Source: Pampus argenteus (lineage: Eukaryota; Chordata; Actinopteri; Scombriformes; Stromateidae). Taken from it: a stretch of 64,000 bases of DNA. Below are positions 10,551 to 23,019 of this stretch, piece after piece. The stretch covers positions 11,793,501-11,857,500 of the forward strand of contig CM072868.1 of NCBI GenBank assembly GCA_036937835.1. The letters run 5' to 3'. The notes under the pieces are model-generated. The model saw nothing but the letters and a program-made list of their open reading frames with translations. It was not told the DNA's origin and did not search any database. Every line of letters starts with the position of its first letter. Position 1 is the first letter of the stretch. The translations under genes and the position numbers were made by a program.

Positions 10551-12540
10551 TTTATGCATTTCAACTACAGTATATCACCCAGCCTAATATATACACATGA
10601 ATACATGTCCGCTGCCCACATTTGTCTTCATCATTTTCCTTCCTTTGTTCCTCCACGTTATCTCTGCTATTCTGTCTCTTGTCTCTTCATCTGCTAGGGT
10701 GTCTATTTTAGTCTAGGACATTTAGTTGACCGTCCCAGTTCATTTTCTCTTCCATCCTCTTACTTTCTTGAGGACCGCTAGTGAATGACGGTGTCAGTCT
10801 ATATGTTCAACCCTTTTTGTTCTGCATCGCATTACTTGAATCACAACCTATAATCATAAGTCTTCTCGCTTCCATACACAGGAGGAAATGACCGGCTATC
10901 ATAAGAAGTTAGAGGTCAGAATGGATGTGTTGTTGATGCAGTGTTAGTGATGTGACACGCTCCACCTCCTTTTCTAACCTCTGAGGGGAACATAAACACA
11001 TGAAGTGGCTGCTGCAGAGCTTGTTACTGAAGTGTCACTAAGATCATTTGTGAAAGGTAAACATACAATTGTATGACTTGCTGTGACCTCACACACAGGA
11101 CCCTGACAGACCTGACTTCATGTGGGCTGTGTGACACCACGACCTGTGCACCCACTGCTTATCTTCACGTCAGATATCGCCAACTCTTCCATCAGTTTTT
11201 TTTATGCCTCTAGTACCCACACCTTCTTATTTTTTCACCTCTTTCATGAGAGGGGACATATATTGATGAAATGGCCACCTATTGTCCAAAAGGCTTCGTA
11301 GAGCCCTTTTTTGTGTTTACACATGAGACACAGACACATGGGTGTACAGAAAAAAATACACTTATTCAAGTGTGAGTAGGTGAGCATGTGTATACACTTG
11401 TGTACACTGTGGTGAAAGAATTAGAGCTTGAAAACACACACATGCAGCCATTGCCTCCAGCTGGAGTGAATTAGTTTGCTTCCTCACCGTCTTAAATCCT
11501 GTGCTCTCTCCAGCAGGGTCAGACTGGAGTCACGCAGGCTTTCCTCAGAGAGAGACCATTTTTAGTAGCCTCAGGTTTACTGGCATGTCAGAGATGAGAC
11601 CACAGGAATAGATTTTTATTTATTTTTTTCAAATGTGGGATGGGACAAGTGCTTTAGGCATCAGACTGACTGAGTTTACCCTGAGGTGGGAGATGAGACT
11701 TGGCTCACTGTAGTTCAGGATAAGCAAAGTTTCTTCTGGAAGAGAACATGTTGTGCCACATTTGGAGTTTCACTGGCAGTTTTTTTTTTTTTTTTTAAAG
11801 TACTGTAGACTCATTTTATATTCACTTTAAAGTTGTATACATGTTTTTAAACTCCTTATTTTCCATCATGAGTGATATAAGTGTTTGTGTCTTGATTGTT
11901 ACAGCCCTGACAAATGACTTGTGTGTTTGAATGAATCTCTAAATGTATTTTACGTGTCAATTAAGGAAAATAAACTGAAGTGAAACACCTGATTTTAGCT
12001 ATCCTCATTAGCTTAGAAGGAACACATTATATGTTTTAGCCACATGATTCTAGGTCAGTTCACACTTTGGTCCAGATAGATGGATTGCCAAGAAATATGG
12101 TAAATCAATCAATCGAACTTCATTCATATAGCTCCATATAGCTAAGTAACTGACAAAAGCATCAAGATGGTAAATATGGATTGGATCTAATGCACACCAA
12201 GATGCAAGTGAAATATCAAAACTTAGATTAGGAAGGAAAAGATTTAATAAAACCTACTTTAAAAGTATGAATTGAACAATAAAAGATAAAAGTAAATGAT
12301 AATAAAAGAAAAAACAAACAATAAAAAACAATTCAAAATAATCTAAAACTACACAAAATGATAATAAATTCATAATAAAATACATTATTCAGAATGATTA
12401 AAATAATACATGACATAAATCAGACAAATTATCCCCTCAGAATGAAATATATCTTCACTTATCGCTTCATTTGCTCTAATTCCATCATCTGGTTGAAACT
12501 TTAGTTAGCTCCAAATACCTGCAAAACTAATGCCGCTTCC

Positions 12541-12712
12541 ATCAAATCAAATTTTATTTATATAGCCCAAAATCACAAAATACATTTGTCTCAGAGGGCT
12601 TTACAATCTGTACAGGGAGTGACACCCTCTGTCCTTAGAAAACTTGCCCACCAAAAAACCTTTTAACAGGGAAAAAAGGTGGAAGAAACCTCACCATCCA
12701 CCTCACCTGAAC
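12541..12712. repeat. L2/CR1-like LINE 3' tail or derived SINE fragment
   Basis: The segment from TTTTATTTATATAGCCCAAA through GACACCCTCTGTCCTTAGA to TGGAAGAAACCTCACC matches a very common teleost repeat that forms the 3' end of L2/CR1-like LINEs and related SINEs. No coding part is attached. Family recognised from memory; exact subfamily unknown. Confidence 0.6.
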
Positions 12713-12818
12713 TGAAATACCTGTAAATACATGGTGACTGTGGTAAACTCCTGCTTTTTACAAGTCAGTTGCTATAAACACGGAAGTAATATCTTGCATG
12801 CACCAGAAAAGTCTTGAA

Positions 12819-12960
12819 ACAGTAGTTTGACATTTTGGGAAATACGTTTATTCACTTTCTCAATACTTTTCTGTATCATGTTATGACATATCTGTCTGTT
12901 ATTTATAATAACCATCTAACTCTCCATAAGAAAGCCAGGGAGGCAGGGATGCTTCTCCTT
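12819..12960. repeat. dispersed teleost repeat (TTGACATTTTGGGAAATACG type)
   Basis: The start, TTTGACATTTTGGGAAATAC followed by TTATTCACTTTCTC, is typical of an abundant fish interspersed repeat. A further GTTAGCATGCTAAT motif near 12992 belongs to another common fish repeat context. Boundaries are approximate. Confidence 0.5.
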
Positions 12961-14281
12961 TTAATGTCGAACTGTTCCATTAACTGAATATGTTAGCATG
13001 CTAATCCTGGCATTTAGCTCAAAGCACCGCTGTGTCTAAGTGCAGCCTTGCAGAGCTGCAGGTGTGGATGTCGACTCATTTGTTTTTAGTCAAGACTGAT
13101 TTGAGGAGGGCAATCAGTTAATTAAGAATACTGATCTGTGACACCAGAGGAGAATTATAGTGTCAGATGTAGACTCCTCAAACATCTTCAATAGTCATTG
13201 AAGAGAGTGAGGTAGTTAAATGTGCTGCTTCGGGTCTTAAGGTTTAAAAAAACAAATTATTCCTCAGCCACTGCAAGGAGACCGAGTTCTAAGATGAAGC
13301 CTAAAGTAATTTTCAGTAGTGTCAAAGACCAGACTTTGTTATGTCTGTCTGGCCGGCTGAAAAGCATGTTCAAAGGTTGTAGTTTCTCATTGATACTTGA
13401 TTCTTTGGTACTTTGGAGTCAGCAAAGAGGAGGTTGACGTTGCCCCGAGTGAAGCTTTCCTTTTTCAGTCCGAACTCTGAAGTTCATGTTTGCTCAGCTA
13501 TGAAACAGTCAGTATCACAGACAAAATGATGTGATTACATATGCCACTTCTAGTTACAAAGCTCAATCACTGAGGCTGTTTAAAATAACATCTGACTTTG
13601 GAGTTTACATTTTTCAGTGATCCGTTAACATCACTTTCACCATTACTCAGGCCTATGCGAGTCTAGTGAGAAAATGTAGAAATGCGAATGTGAAATAGTT
13701 TCTTTAAAGCATCCGCCGCTTGGAGTGTTTTTTATTTTGTATGCTCTGTACTTGTGCATGCGTCATTTTGTTCTGAAACATGCTCTGTGCAGCCCAACAT
13801 GTGATTAGAAAGTCACGCCACATTCGGCACAATAAAAGAACACACACACACACACACATACCTACACACATACGCAGGTCAGATATGTAATCCCTTACAA
13901 CCTGATCAGAAACATTAGCATGTTTACACTTATTAAATGGTTCTGATTACAGATGCCTCCATTGTGACCATCAGCTGTATGCTCAAATAATTTGGTGTAT
14001 GTGTGTGTGTGTATATGTGTGTGTGCGGGTGTGTGCGTGCTTCTGTGCTGAGTAATGGGCATGTGTGTGTACACTAAAAGCAGAGTTGAGGTTAACTATT
14101 GCTGGAGTTTTAAAAGTGTCAGAGACACTTACATTATCACTGATAACATTAAGTAAAATATTAGCTTAGACCATGATATTGTATAAACATCATGAAGTAT
14201 TTGCACCAGAAATTGGTCTATGTGTATGTGTTATACTTAAATTGGTGTGTTTTCTTTTATCTAACCTTGAATCACCTGACC

Positions 14282-14690
14282 TGTAATCAACCAGAACGCC
14301 CACCATACATCACTTTAGGGCGGAGAGGGAGGGAATCATTAAGCCTGTTACACTGGGGGATGATTAAGTGCTTGGACCCAGGTTGAGAATTTTGCCAGGA
14401 CACCAGGGAACCCCCCCACTCTTTGTAATAAGTGCTATGGGATCTTTAATGACCACAGTGATTCGGGAGCTTGGTTTAACGTCTCATCTGAAGGACAGCA
14501 GCTCCTACAGCACAGTGTGTCCTGTGTGTTACTGCTCTGGGGCATTGTGGTTTTTATTATGACCAGAGGAAAGGCTGCCCCCTACTGACCCACCAACACC
14601 ACTTCCAGCAGCAACTTATTTTTACCTGGAGGTCACCCATCCAAGTACGAGCCAAGCCCACACATGCTTAGCTTCAACAATCCAGAACAA
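14282..14690 (-). mobile_element. 5S rRNA-derived SINE (SINE3-like), degenerate
   Basis: Read on the minus strand, the head (14675-14627) runs GAAGCTAAGCATGTGTGGGC then TACTTGGATGGGTGACCTCC, matching the internal promoter of 5S rRNA (A box, intermediate element, C box). It is followed by a body with the familiar segments GATGAGACGTTAAACCAAG, GTGGTCATTAAAGATCCCAT and GGTGGGCGTTCTGG found in dispersed fish 5S-SINEs. Tail and target duplication could not be fixed. It is noncoding and probably inactive. Confidence 0.75.
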
Positions 14691-15702
14691 ACAGGTACTG
14701 CTGCTGCTAACAACAATATCTCTATTTCACATTTCCTGATTTCTGTAATGGACATTGACTTTCTATTTTCTTTATTTCTGTTCTACAGTGTCATATTAGA
14801 TAGAGCAATATAGATTCCCTCTTTTGCCTTTTAGAGGTTTTGCCTTTTGTTGAGTCTTTATGTCTTTTACCCTTCTCTTCTGAATCAGGAATGCTTGGCC
14901 TATTGTTTGTCGGTGCATGTCATTGAGAATTTGTCATTGCCGGTTATATAAATAAATATAATTTTGTGGGTAATGTCGATCTCTTGGATCAAAATGAGGG
15001 AAATATGGGAGAATTTATGGTCCATCACATGGGATTGTCCATCACAATCACTGACTGAGTGATGAAGTTACACCATTGGTCAGCCAAAGGCCAAAATCAC
15101 TTAGACAAGTTACCAGTGTACAGTGTACACACCAGAGAGTGTGCTTTCAACTGTTTTCATGTGTATTTTTGTGAATGTTAAGAAAGAAAGAAAGAAAAGG
15201 AAATTTAGTCGTTAGCTCCTGGAGCAGTACCTTATGAGCTAACCCTTGTTACTAGAAATTTGTCTACAGTATTAATTGATCAGTTCCTGTTCCAGTGTCC
15301 TTCCTAGTCTGGCTTTAAAGAAGAAATGGTGAAAAGGAAACATTAATCTTTCCTGTCTTTTCTTATTTTAAACATCAGCAGCTGTTTCACATAAAAACGA
15401 ATCCTAGAAAAATGAAGCCCACCCCCTTTTCTTCCATGTTGGCTATCCCCTTGCCATCTGAATTTCTTTGCTCCTATACTTCTTTTCATTACTCTCTACC
15501 CTTTTTAAGTTCATGTTTTTTCTCTATTTACCATTTTCTCTCTCCTCTCCCTTTTTTTCTGCCCAGTTGAACAGAGCAACACAAAAGCTCAGCTGGGTCA
15601 CTACATAAACAGGAAATCGTGTACGTCTCATGTTCCTACTTTATCACATTCCTTCTTTTCCTCCAGTTTAGCCCTGTGAATTGAGAGGTGGGGCTACTCC
15701 AC

Positions 15703-15739
<37 letters not shown>

Positions 15740-17453
15740 CATCACTCCCCTTCCCTGTGTATTTGATGGAGTGAAGAGTTTGACTCTCTTTTAGGAGTCA
15801 AACTTTTTGAACTGTTGAGGCAAAATTGTTCATGTTGATGGTTCTGTGTTGTCCTGACTCAGTTTAAGAGGCTTGAGGCCAAATTGATTTGATTCAGGAT
15901 CCCATCCTGTGTAGCAATAATTGAGATTAAAACAAACACTTATTCTAAAGCCGATCGTACATAATCCAACACTGAATGCTGGCCATTGAACAATAAGTGA
16001 TCAAAATCACGAGTTAAAACTAGCATATATTACGGAGTTCTGGATGTGTTTAAAAATAACCAGTCGTTCACAAATCACACATCGCTGCTGCTCCTCCAGA
16101 TGTGAATGTGAGTCATTACAAGACAAGCTAACGCCGAACTACAGCAAGCACCACAGAACTGCACAAGGTCTGTTTTATATGTAAGAGGTTTATTGTTATT
16201 TTGATGCTTTTACAGTAATATGTTTTACTTTACAATAATATGTAACAATAGCCCATTGTAGCCTGTAACATAACATCTAACTAAACAACTTTAACTTTTT
16301 TGAATCTCTCCAACTTCAGCAAAGTGGAGAAAATGTTTATAATCTTTGAGACAGAGATTACATATATGTTGTTTGAGCTGAAAACTGAATTATATGAATC
16401 AACGAGGTCAGGGGACCTCTGGTGAATATAGAACTTGAAAGGTGATGGTGGTAGGGGGGTCGGGGGTGATACTATCATTTACAGTCAAACCAGTGGAAGT
16501 GCAGAAAGAGACATTGAGGCTGAGGTCGTGGGTGTAGTAGGAGGCAGGTTTTTGACAAAACACAATATAATCAGCAGTAAAGCAGCAGCATGCTGCAGAA
16601 AGGGATGAAAGGAAAGTAGACATAATATTAGAATTTATACATAAGTGAAGTGAACTGTACTCACGTTTCATTCTTCACGCATGCTAATCAGAAATTCAGC
16701 AGGGAGAGACAAAGCAATGCGTTGTAGCTTTGTTTGACCATTTGACCATTTGTCTGTACCGACTGCAGTTTATAGAACCGGTGACTCTCAATCAGAGCTA
16801 ATCAGTGCACAAGGTGTATTTGCTCTGCACCTGCGGCTGTGCCTGGCTGAGCACACAGTAAACACAGAGCTGGGCCTTTTGGTTAAAGCACATAGAAATG
16901 AAAACTCATTTCAAATTTGATAAAAAAAAATTTCAAGAAAAATGCTTTTCAATTCTTACCAAATCCTAAAATGACTTTAATACCAAATTTTGGACATACA
17001 GTACTTACATCTATATTTTGCATCTTACACATATGGTTTCACACCTTAGTGCACACTCAAAAGCGTGCCAATGGTTTGCAAAATACAGCCCAGGAAATTA
17101 TTTACGGTAATCCAAAGGAGTATGTACCTCTAGCACGAAGAAGCATTTCCTAAGGCATGATATTGGGAGTCATAGTCATAATGTTCAAGTGTAAAACATT
17201 ATTTATTTATCGTAACCAAATAGTGTTCTTGGCAGTCTAAATGTGCTGAAACTAAAGGTGGGCAGGTAGGTCATTTACTATTCAAATAATACGACACAAA
17301 TCAGAGGCAGCTTTCAATAACAAAAACAAACTGAATGTCAAAATCAGAATCAAGATGTGAATCAAAATGATTTACTCTACTCTGTGTAGTGTAACATGGA
17401 TGCAGCACATGCAAGTAAATGTCTGTATGTTCTTGTGTCTGTTTGTCTAGAAA

Positions 17454-20400
17454 ATGTCTTCTGAGATCTACTCTGCGAATGGTCCAAGTGGGAATAATGC
17501 GAGTCTTGAAGGCATCACAGTGGGGGGCAGCAAACCTTTACATCGCTTCATTAAGGGGCAGCCCAAGATTATTGGAGTGAGACATACACATGTATCACTG
17601 TATTTTGCATTTACACCTGTGTTTATTATGGTCACAATGTGTCTCGGACTACCTCCAGAGGTGGTTGGTCGATTGGATCACAATCTGTCCTCAATGCATT
17701 TTGGGTGCATTCACACCTGTGCTTATATGTAATCAATCACTATCCGATCACCCAAAACACATTTTAATGCGAGGTGTAAAAGGCCACACTGTTGCTTTTG
17801 TTATTTTCTCTCAGATTATTGTGCTGGTCTTGGGCGTATCTTTCTTCATGATGTCCATCACATTCAACCAAGGCATCGCTTTTCAACATAAATCAACAGC
17901 TGTCATACCTGGATTCCTGCAGGGAACATTGGTTGGTAGCACAACAACAGAAACACTCATCAGCATAAACAGCAAGTTTTGATTTTAGAACAGAAATTAC
18001 CGCCAATATGTACACTACCATTCAAAAGTTTGGGGCCACTTAGAAATTTCCATATTTTTTAAAGAAATCACTGGTTTTCACTTTCACTGGTCAATGAAGA
18101 TAACTAATCAGAAATCCACATTATACTTTGCTAATGTGGTAAATGACTATTCTAGCTGCAAATGTCTGGTTTTTGGTGCAATGTCTACATCGGTGTATAG
18201 AGGCCCATTTCCAGTAATTATCACTCCAGTGTTTTAATGGTACAGTGTGTTTGCTCATTGAATCAGAAGGCTAATGGATGATTAGAAAACCCTGTGTAAT
18301 CATGTTAGCACAGCTGAAAACGGTTTAGCTGGTTAGAGAAGCTACAAAAGTGAACTTCCTTTGAGCAGGTTGAGTATCTGGAGCATCATATTTGTGGGGT
18401 CGATTAAATGCTCAAAATGGAAAAAGAGAGAAAGAGAACCTTCATGTGAAACTCGACAGTTATTCTTGTTCTTAGAAATGAAGGATATTCCATGTGAGGA
18501 ATTGCCAAGAAACTGAAGATTTCCTAGAAGGGTGTGTACTACTTCAGAGAACATCACAAACAGCTTTAACCAGAGTAGGAAGAGAAGTGGGAGAAGATAA
18601 GTACATTAGAGTCTCTAGTTTGAGAAATAAACGCCTCACTGGTCCTCAACTGGCATCTTCATTAAATAGTACCCACAAAACGCCAGTGTCAACATCTACA
18701 GTGAAGAAGCGACTCCGGGATGCCTTCAGGGCAGAGTGGCAAAGAAAAAGCTTAATATGGGCAAAAGAACACAGACATTGGACAGAGGACGATTGGAAAA
18801 AAGTGTTATGGACAAACGAGTCGAAGTTTGAGGTGTTCAGATCACGCAGAAGAACATTTGTGAGACGCAGAACAACTGAAAAGATGCTGAAATAGTCTCT
18901 GACGCCATCTGTCAAGCATTGCAGGGGTAACGTGATGGTCTGGGGTTGCTTTGGTTCTGGTAAGGTGGGAGATTTGTTCAGGGTGAAAAGGGATTTTAAA
19001 GGTTTTGAAAGGTTATCACTCCATTTTTGCAGTGCCATGCCATACCGTGTGGAGCCAGTTTCATCCTATAACAGGACAATGACCCAAAGCACACCTCCAA
19101 ACTGTGTAAGAGCTATTTAGAGAAGAAGCAGGCAGCTGGTATTCTATCTGTAATGGAGCGGCCAGCGCAGTCACCAGATCTAAACCCCATTGAGCTATTG
19201 TGGGAGCAGCTTGACCGTATGGTACACAGGAAGTGCCCATCCAGCCAAAGCAACCTGTGGGAGGGGCTTCTAAAAACGTGGGGTGAAATTTCTCCAGATT
19301 ACCTCAACAAATTAAAAGCTAGGATGCCAAAAGTCCTCAATGCTGTAATTGCTGCAAATGGAGGATTCTTTGACGAAAGCAAAATTTGAAGGAAAAAATT
19401 CAATACAAATCATTATTTCTAACTTTCTCAGTGTCTTGACTATATTTTCTATTCATTTTACAACTCATGGTGGTAAATGAAAGTGTGACTTTTCATGGAA
19501 AACACAAAATTGTCTGGGTGACCCCAAACTTTTGAACAGTAGTATATAGGATTTGGTTGAAGAGCGACAGTGATATTATTTTGATCACTATTTTGTAGTT
19601 AAGCACCAGCAATAGGCGTTGTTTTTGCAAAATGCAGCATGATATACCACAACATTTGAGGGATACATAATAAAATACCTTTTCTCCTCCTCCTCTTAGT
19701 ACATCCTGTGTGGGATTCTATACATTCTGACAGAGCACGACCCAACCAAGAAAAGAGTAAGCTGCATTGTAATATTTTGAAGAAATACTGGTACGTTTTC
19801 CAAGCCTTATGGGGATGTCTTTATTTTTGCAGCTATTTGTTCATTACACAAAGCATTAGACAAATGGCCATTTGCAGAGTTTTCTGTGTTGTCCATATGC
19901 TGTATGAACTTATACTAATACGTTTTGTAAATGTATCTTCGTGTCACTTTGTCTTACAGTCTGTTTCTTCTTCTTCATCCTTTCTTGGTTTCTACGTATA
20001 GGTGACAGCGTCCTTGGCTCTGAGTATTGTCACTATACTAGGAGCATTTTTGACTATAACAGTGATACTGATCCACGTAGGCAGCGGTTACTCCTACAGG
20101 TACTATGACTACCTTGATGAAAATATGACAGACACTGAGGAACCACTATGGGCATCAGATTATGAGGTCATTATTTTTTTTTATTATTCATTGTTACTTT
20201 TTTTGGTGGCCTTGTCTTTCAAAATATTGATCACAAATCTAAAGCAAGTTTTAGCTTTTACATTTTCTTAATTTGATAAATTTTTAATTATATGATATAA
20301 AACTGTCTGTACAAACATACGCCATACAGTATATATATAATCCACAAATATGTTGATATCAAGTGAAAACGTCACCCTCAAATAGTCATCTTTTTAAATG

Positions 20401-21153
20401 TTTCATTTATTATTGGGTTATAACGTTATTTTCCTTACTTTGTCAAACATACAATAATAATTTCATCTATCCATTTTAATTATTTATTAATTTGCTTTAT
20501 TATTAAGTGTTTAGTATCAGTTAAGTAAATGACTAAATGAATGAGAATATCAACATCCCAATCACTATTTTATTTGATAATGCCACTTTTAATTACAGTT
20601 ATCTGATTTTTTTGTTGTTTTCAATCACATAACACGTTGGGCCCACATACTGTATGTTATGGCCAAAAAATTATAATCATCTAAAGGTATAATACATTTC
20701 CCTTTGATCCATAGGCTGATAATAAGTGTACACAAAATTTCATATAAATCAACTGTGTGTGTGTGTGTGTTTTCTATGTGTCATGTGTTGTATGTGTTTT
20801 CTTCCAGCACATGAAATTGACTGTGGAAGTCATCTCCATGTTCTACAGTTTTGTTGGTGTAATTATTTTCATTGTAATGTCAACTCTGGCCAGGGCTGCC
20901 CTGCGTTCCACTAACAGCCAGGTAACAAAAAAACTACTGAGCTGAGCAAGTCAAATATTCATCAGACTATTGTTGTTCTTTAAATGTACTTTGACTTATT
21001 GAATGATAACACTGGGTGAACTTCATAGAAACATTTGCTAATCTTAAACAAAGTTGCCATATGACTTTGGACCATTTATTGATCATTATTTGAGGACTCT
21101 TCCTTCTCTTCTCTTAGGCCATTCTAGTGATGTCTACCAAACCAGCTGAATAA
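17454..21153 (+). CDS. MS4A-family four-pass membrane protein
   Basis: Six coding exons join in phase 0: 17454-17576, 17815-17931, 19700-19756, 20002-20166, 20808-20921, 21118-21153 (stop TAA), giving 203 residues, a usual length for membrane-spanning 4-domains subfamily A. A polar N-terminus (1-41) is followed by hydrophobic segments at about 42-58, 69-91, 101-125 and 160-182. The second is followed by TEHDPTKKRV, like the charged intracellular loop of MS4A proteins. The second outer loop is Tyr/Asp-rich and has a sequon N-M-T at about residue 140. The tail is short (STKPAE). MS4A proteins sit in plasma or endosomal membranes and act as adaptors for receptor signalling or ion flux; which role applies here is unknown. 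The first coding exon begins three bases after an acceptor-like TTTGTCTAG, so a noncoding exon should lie upstream. Donors of exons 2 (GTTGGT) and 4 (GTCATT) are weak. The orthologue within MS4A cannot be assigned. Confidence 0.85.
17607..17784. mobile_element. MITE filling MS4A intron 1
   Basis: The ends are inverted and imperfect: GCATTTACACCTGTG on the left and, in reverse complement, GCCTTTTACACCTCGCATT on the right. The interior has the GATCGGAT/GATCACCC and AAACACATTTTAAT motifs of a fish MITE with a GCATTTACACCTG terminus. It makes up about 178 of the 238 bp of this intron. Confidence 0.6.
18013..19544 (+). mobile_element. Tc1-like DNA transposon in MS4A intron 2
   Basis: The element is about 1.53 kb, with the inverted ends CACTACCATTCAAAAGTTTG (left) and TACTACTGTTCAAAAGTTTG (right, reverse complement), both continuing GGG(C/T)CAC. 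TA dinucleotides flank it at 18011-18012 and 19545-19546, the target of Tc1/mariner elements. It lies in the sense orientation and occupies about 87% of the intron. The transposase inside is broken, so the copy is dead. Confidence 0.92.
18417..19389 (+). pseudogene. Tc1-like transposase, inactivated
   Basis: Recognisable pieces in order are an N-terminal helix-turn-helix region, RVSSLRNKRLTGPQLASSLN, AKEHRHWTEDDWKKVLWTNE, MVWGCFGSGKVGDL, QDNDPKHTSKLC and SPDLNPIELLWEQLDRMV to a C-terminal NGGFFDESK. They are spread over different frames with stops, and a segment is missing just before AKEHRHW. The first catalytic Asp of the DDE triad (usual WTDESKF) is Asn here; the second Asp and the Glu remain but are out of frame. 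It cannot make a working transposase. Confidence 0.88.
20167..20807 (+). other. MS4A intron 4
   Basis: This is strongly AT-rich, with a short TG run (about 20755-20770) shortly before the acceptor CTTCCAG. No repeat family recognised. Confidence 0.5.
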
Positions 21154-21690
21154 CGACCACAAGAAGAAGGGTTGAAGTGTGACGAGCAGAGAAAAGACAT
21201 TCAAAGTTTACAAAGACATCAAAGTATTTCTATTCCAGTGCACAACATGATTTCTCAATGCAAATCACTTCTCAATCAATCTCACTAGCATGTTGTGGCC
21301 ACAGTATACAATGCAATACATATAAGACTGTGGGTATCTATGTATAATGTGTACTATGAGTGGGTGTAATTGGGCACAACAGTGCTTTGAGCTAAATGCT
21401 AATGTTGGTATGACAACATGCCCACAATGACAATGCTGACATGCTGAAGTTTATTGGGTATAGTTCACCACATTTACTATCTCAGTGTGTTAATATACAA
21501 ACATTTTCTGCTAGTTGTCAAATAATTTCACTTAAAACTACAAGTATCAACCTCATGAGAGCTCTGGAGAGATCAGGGAACCAGTAGAGAAGTCAGTAGA
21601 GTAAAAAGATAATTTACTAATGCTTGATAGATCAGTTATATACCAGCCTCGTTTCTGACCCCTGAGTCACTGAATAACTGAATCAGTAAT
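21154..21690 (+). other. MS4A 3' UTR and downstream DNA
   Basis: No canonical AATAAA was found in this stretch, so the transcript end is unknown. The right part borders the LINE fragment. Confidence 0.4.
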
Positions 21691-21692
21691 CC

Positions 21693-21769
<77 letters not shown>

Positions 21770-22560
21770 CTATAGGAACCACAAGGAACCCAGCATCCTG
21801 AGAGCGCAGTGTTCTAGTGGGGTAGTAAGGTAGTACTATGAGCTCTTTTAGATATGATGGTGCCTGACCATGAAGAGCTTGCAGAACGTGCAGCAGCATT
21901 CTGAATCAGCTGCAAACTCTTAAGAGACTTATTAGAGCAGCCTGATAACAAAGAGTTACAATAGTCCAGCCTAGAAGTAACAAATGCATGGACTAGTTTT
22001 TCTGCCTCCGCTTGAGAAAGGATGCGTCTGATTTTGGCAATGTTACGTAAGTGGAAGAATGCAGTCTTCGAAAGTTGTTTTATATAGTCATTAAAAGACA
22101 AATCCTGATCAAAGACAACTCCTAGATTCTTTACGGTGGAGCTGGAGGCCAGGGTGATCCCATCTAAGGCAACTAAATCTCTGGAATGGCAGTTTCTGTT
22201 TCTGAGGTGTTTAGGTCCAATTACGAGAACTTCAGTTTTATCTGAATTTAGCATCAGAAAATTGTGGGTCATCCAAGTTTTTATATCCTTAATGCATGCT
22301 TGGAGTTTAGTTAAGTCGTTGGTTTCATCAGGCTTGATCGATAAATATAATTGGGTGTCGTCGGCATAACAGTGAAAGTTAATTGAATGATTCCTTATAA
22401 TGTTCCCTAGAGGAATTATATATAAACTAAATAGAAGTGGCCCTAATACAGAACCTTGTGGGACTCCATGAGAAACTTTGGTTTGCATGGAAGATTCATC
22501 ATTAACATGAACAAACTGAGATAGGATAGAAGAAGAAGATAAGATGAGTCTTGGAGGAGT
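21640..22560 (-). mobile_element. L2/CR1-clade LINE fragment with reverse transcriptase domain
   Basis: On the minus strand, reading from about 22550 down, it encodes FVHVNDESS, SHGVPQGSVLGPLLFSLYII, the reverse-transcriptase core YADDTQLY, MLNSDKTEVLVIG, LGVVFDQDLSFNDYIKQ and TSRLDYCNSLLSG. The order and spacing are those of ORF2 in L2/CR1-like fish LINEs. The 5' end (endonuclease and upstream RT) is missing. After LIQNAAAR the frame jumps directly to LQALHGQAPSYLKELI, skipping roughly 35 residues, and the element breaks off at the GATA array. It is a dead, 5'-truncated and internally deleted copy downstream of the MS4A gene. Confidence 0.88.
21693..21768. repeat. (GATA)n microsatellite
   Basis: About 19 uninterrupted AGAT/GATA units, located at the broken 3' end of the adjacent LINE fragment. 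Confidence 0.95.
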
Positions 22561-22976
22561 TCCAGACTTCTCTGTACAGGACAGCTGTTCTCTTGCTATG
22601 AGAACTATGCTACTGAACTAGGCCTCTTAAAACGCCTGTCATAATCAATACGAATTATACCAGAATAATGTAATTTTTGTTACTCAGGTGATATATGAAC
22701 TGTCTTCATGGACAGGTGATGGACTGAACTGTGTTAACTATTTTGCAATTACTACAAGTATTAAGCAATTCTATTTTGATAGTATAATTAGACAAGTCAC
22801 ATTGCTTACCACATCCTGACACACACACAGCAGTTTCTGAGATATGTCCTATCCCTTACATGTACAGAACAAGTGGCCTTAAGACACACATATGCACAAC
22901 TTAATCGCAGCCACTGTCACTGCCCTATTTTTTCATATGTAACTGGGGCACCTACATCCAGCCAGCTGCAAACCAA

Positions 22977-23019
22977 TGTGTGTGTGTGTGTGTGTGTATG
23001 TGTGTGTGTGTGTGTGTGT
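22977..23019. repeat. (TG)n microsatellite
   Basis: A TG run with one TATG interruption. Confidence 0.9.

Larger units (their letters stand above)
10551..17450. other. aasdhppt to MS4A intergenic region
   Basis: This is mostly AT-rich DNA without coding signal. It contains the LINE-tail and dispersed repeats near 12.5-13.0 kb, the 5S-derived SINE at 14.3-14.7 kb and short CA runs (13841-13858, 15705-15736). The upstream noncoding exon or promoter of the MS4A gene should lie in its right part but was not identified. Confidence 0.6.
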
